23,124 nt of DNA, taken from contig DLQI01000130.1 of NCBI GenBank assembly GCA_002478745.1, positions 1-23,124 of the forward strand, given 5' to 3'. A program made the translations under genes and the position numbers. Below the pieces are notes generated by a model. That model ran no database searches. It had not been told where the DNA came from and saw only the letters and a program-made list of their open reading frames with translations. Position 1 is the first letter of the stretch. Every line of letters begins with the position of its first letter. Of the stretch, positions 22,341 to 23,124 are shown piece by piece. This stretch comes from Rhodobacteraceae bacterium UBA7436. GTDB lineage: Bacteria > Pseudomonadota > Alphaproteobacteria > Rhodobacterales > Rhodobacteraceae.

Positions 22341-23012
22341 ATGGTAAAATCAATGCAAATCAAACGCCCAGATTCATTGAGTAAAATTGCTGAAACTTAC
22401 ATTCGTGAAGGTATTATCAAAGGCACCTTTGGGTGGGGAGAGGCACTAAAAGAAACGAAGTTATCGGCAGCCACAGGAATCAGCAAAACCCCGATTCGTG
22501 AGGCTCTTTCTGCGCTTAAGCTTCAGGGCCTGGTCCAGATTATTCCCCAGTGTGGCGCTTTTGTGGTTACCCTTTCACAAGAAGATGTTGTGCAGCTTTG
22601 CAGGTTTCGGCTGATCCTCGAAACGGCCGCGATGGATCAGGCTCTTGAAGAAAACACTGCCGCTTTGCTCTACGAGCTTGAAATACTTATCGCTAAAATG
22701 GCAACTGCCCGGGAGTTTGGTAAATTTGAACAGTATCTCGAATTGGATGCGGATTTTCACGATGTATTTTTCAGAAATTGCGGCAACAGCTACCTTCGAG
22801 ACGGGTATCAGAAAGTCAGCGACATCGTCCGAACAATGCGCACGCATCTTTCAAAACGCCCGGAGCGTACTGCAAAGTCGTTCAATGAACATCAAGCTAT
22901 CACGGCGCTTTTGCGAGAGGGCAAAGTAAAAGCCGCGAAGACTGTCTTGAAACGGCAAATCACACGAGGTGAGCGTTCCTACGCTGATCTAATCGCAGCT
23001 AAGCTAAAGTAG
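22341..23012 (+). CDS. GntR-family transcriptional regulator, FCD (FadR) subfamily
   Basis: A 223-aa regulator, divergent from the TRAP operon. The winged HTH contains KETKLSAATGISKTPIREAL followed by LKLQGLVQIIPQCGAFVV (about 37-76). The FCD domain retains Asp136 and His140 (ELDADFHD) and His184 (FNEHQAI), but the position of the third His (His202 of the other regulator) is Gln206 (KRQITRG). It is the same length as gntR1 and shares its layout, so the two are paralogous but not close copies. It probably controls the TRAP/oxidase operon and itself through the CTGATATATCAG site. AGGA lies 10 nt before the ATG; an internal ATG at 22353 is an alternative. Confidence 0.92.
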   Translation: MVKSMQIKRPDSLSKIAETYIREGIIKGTFGWGEALKETKLSAATGISKTPIREALSALKLQGLVQIIPQCGAFVVTLSQEDVVQLCRFRLILETAAMDQALEENTAALLYELEILIAKMATAREFGKFEQYLELDADFHDVFFRNCGNSYLRDGYQKVSDIVRTMRTHLSKRPERTAKSFNEHQAITALLREGKVKAAKTVLKRQITRGERSYADLIAAKLK

Positions 23013-23124
23013 AGAAGGCACTGTCAGATAAAGCCACTTCAGATCGTCCGAGCGACTTTGCATCCCCATCTAATGTCGAAACACTCCCCATTTAGCTACA
23101 TGGGTACTGTCATGTGTGGACGGC
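23013..23124. other. Right-edge intergenic sequence
   Basis: No gene, repeat or convincing terminator is visible in the last 112 bases. A weak 5-bp stem (CCCAT 23087-23091 with ATGGG 23100-23104) lacks a U-tract. The end of the gntR2 transcript is not identifiable. Confidence 0.3.

Noticed and set aside
1..23124. CRISPR arrays, rRNA, tRNA or complete insertion sequences
   Set aside because: No regularly spaced repeats, RNA gene signatures, transposase motifs or terminal inverted repeats were seen.

Overview
The window looks like a marine alphaproteobacterium of the Roseobacter group (Rhodobacteraceae). This is inferred from gene content (rbs-type sugar ABC importers, a TRAP transporter, FCD-type GntR regulators, an SMP-30 lactonase) and moderate base composition. 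No rRNA or tRNA gene or other phylogenetic marker is present, so the assignment is tentative. Nearly all of the window is one carbohydrate and hydroxy-acid utilisation island.

Layout. (1) Positions 1-1201, minus strand: an accessory edge with an excisionase-like HTH protein, a small upstream ORF, a third gene cut by the window edge, and an unrecognised 225-aa protein preceded by nested inverted repeats. (2) Positions 1503-6846, minus strand: a five-gene operon holding an rbs-type ABC importer (ATPase, permease, Tat-type binding protein), an aldose-mutarotase-like DUF4380 protein and a uronate-dehydrogenase-like SDR. (3) Positions 6980-7651, minus strand: a GntR/FCD regulator with its own terminator, divergent from (4). 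(4) Positions 7761-18068, plus strand: a tightly packed 12-gene operon. In order it encodes an SMP-30 lactonase, a second complete ABC sugar importer, an SDR, a VOC metalloenzyme, a D-2-hydroxyacid dehydrogenase, an RraA-family protein, 2-dehydro-3-deoxygalactonokinase (dgoK), the cognate phosphate aldolase (dgoA), a second SDR and a DAD-type cupin. (5) Positions 18169-22221, minus strand: dctP-dctQ-dctM TRAP transporter plus an FMN-dependent alpha-hydroxy-acid oxidase. (6) Positions 22341-23012, plus strand: a second GntR/FCD regulator, divergent from the TRAP operon.

Working model (inference). Two ABC importers bring in aldose-type sugars. A mutarotase, one or more SDR dehydrogenases and the lactonase convert them to aldonates. 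Carbon reaches 2-dehydro-3-deoxygalactonate, which DgoK phosphorylates and DgoA splits into pyruvate and glyceraldehyde 3-phosphate. No aldonate dehydratase (IlvD/Edd or enolase superfamily) is seen in the window. The step to the 2-keto-3-deoxy acid is therefore either encoded elsewhere or made by the unusual SDR/VOC/2-hydroxyacid dehydrogenase/RraA set. A shared operator-like motif, ATATCAGATRC, lies upstream of the two ABC operons (two copies between gntR1 and the lactonase) and of the TRAP operon, suggesting a single regulon.
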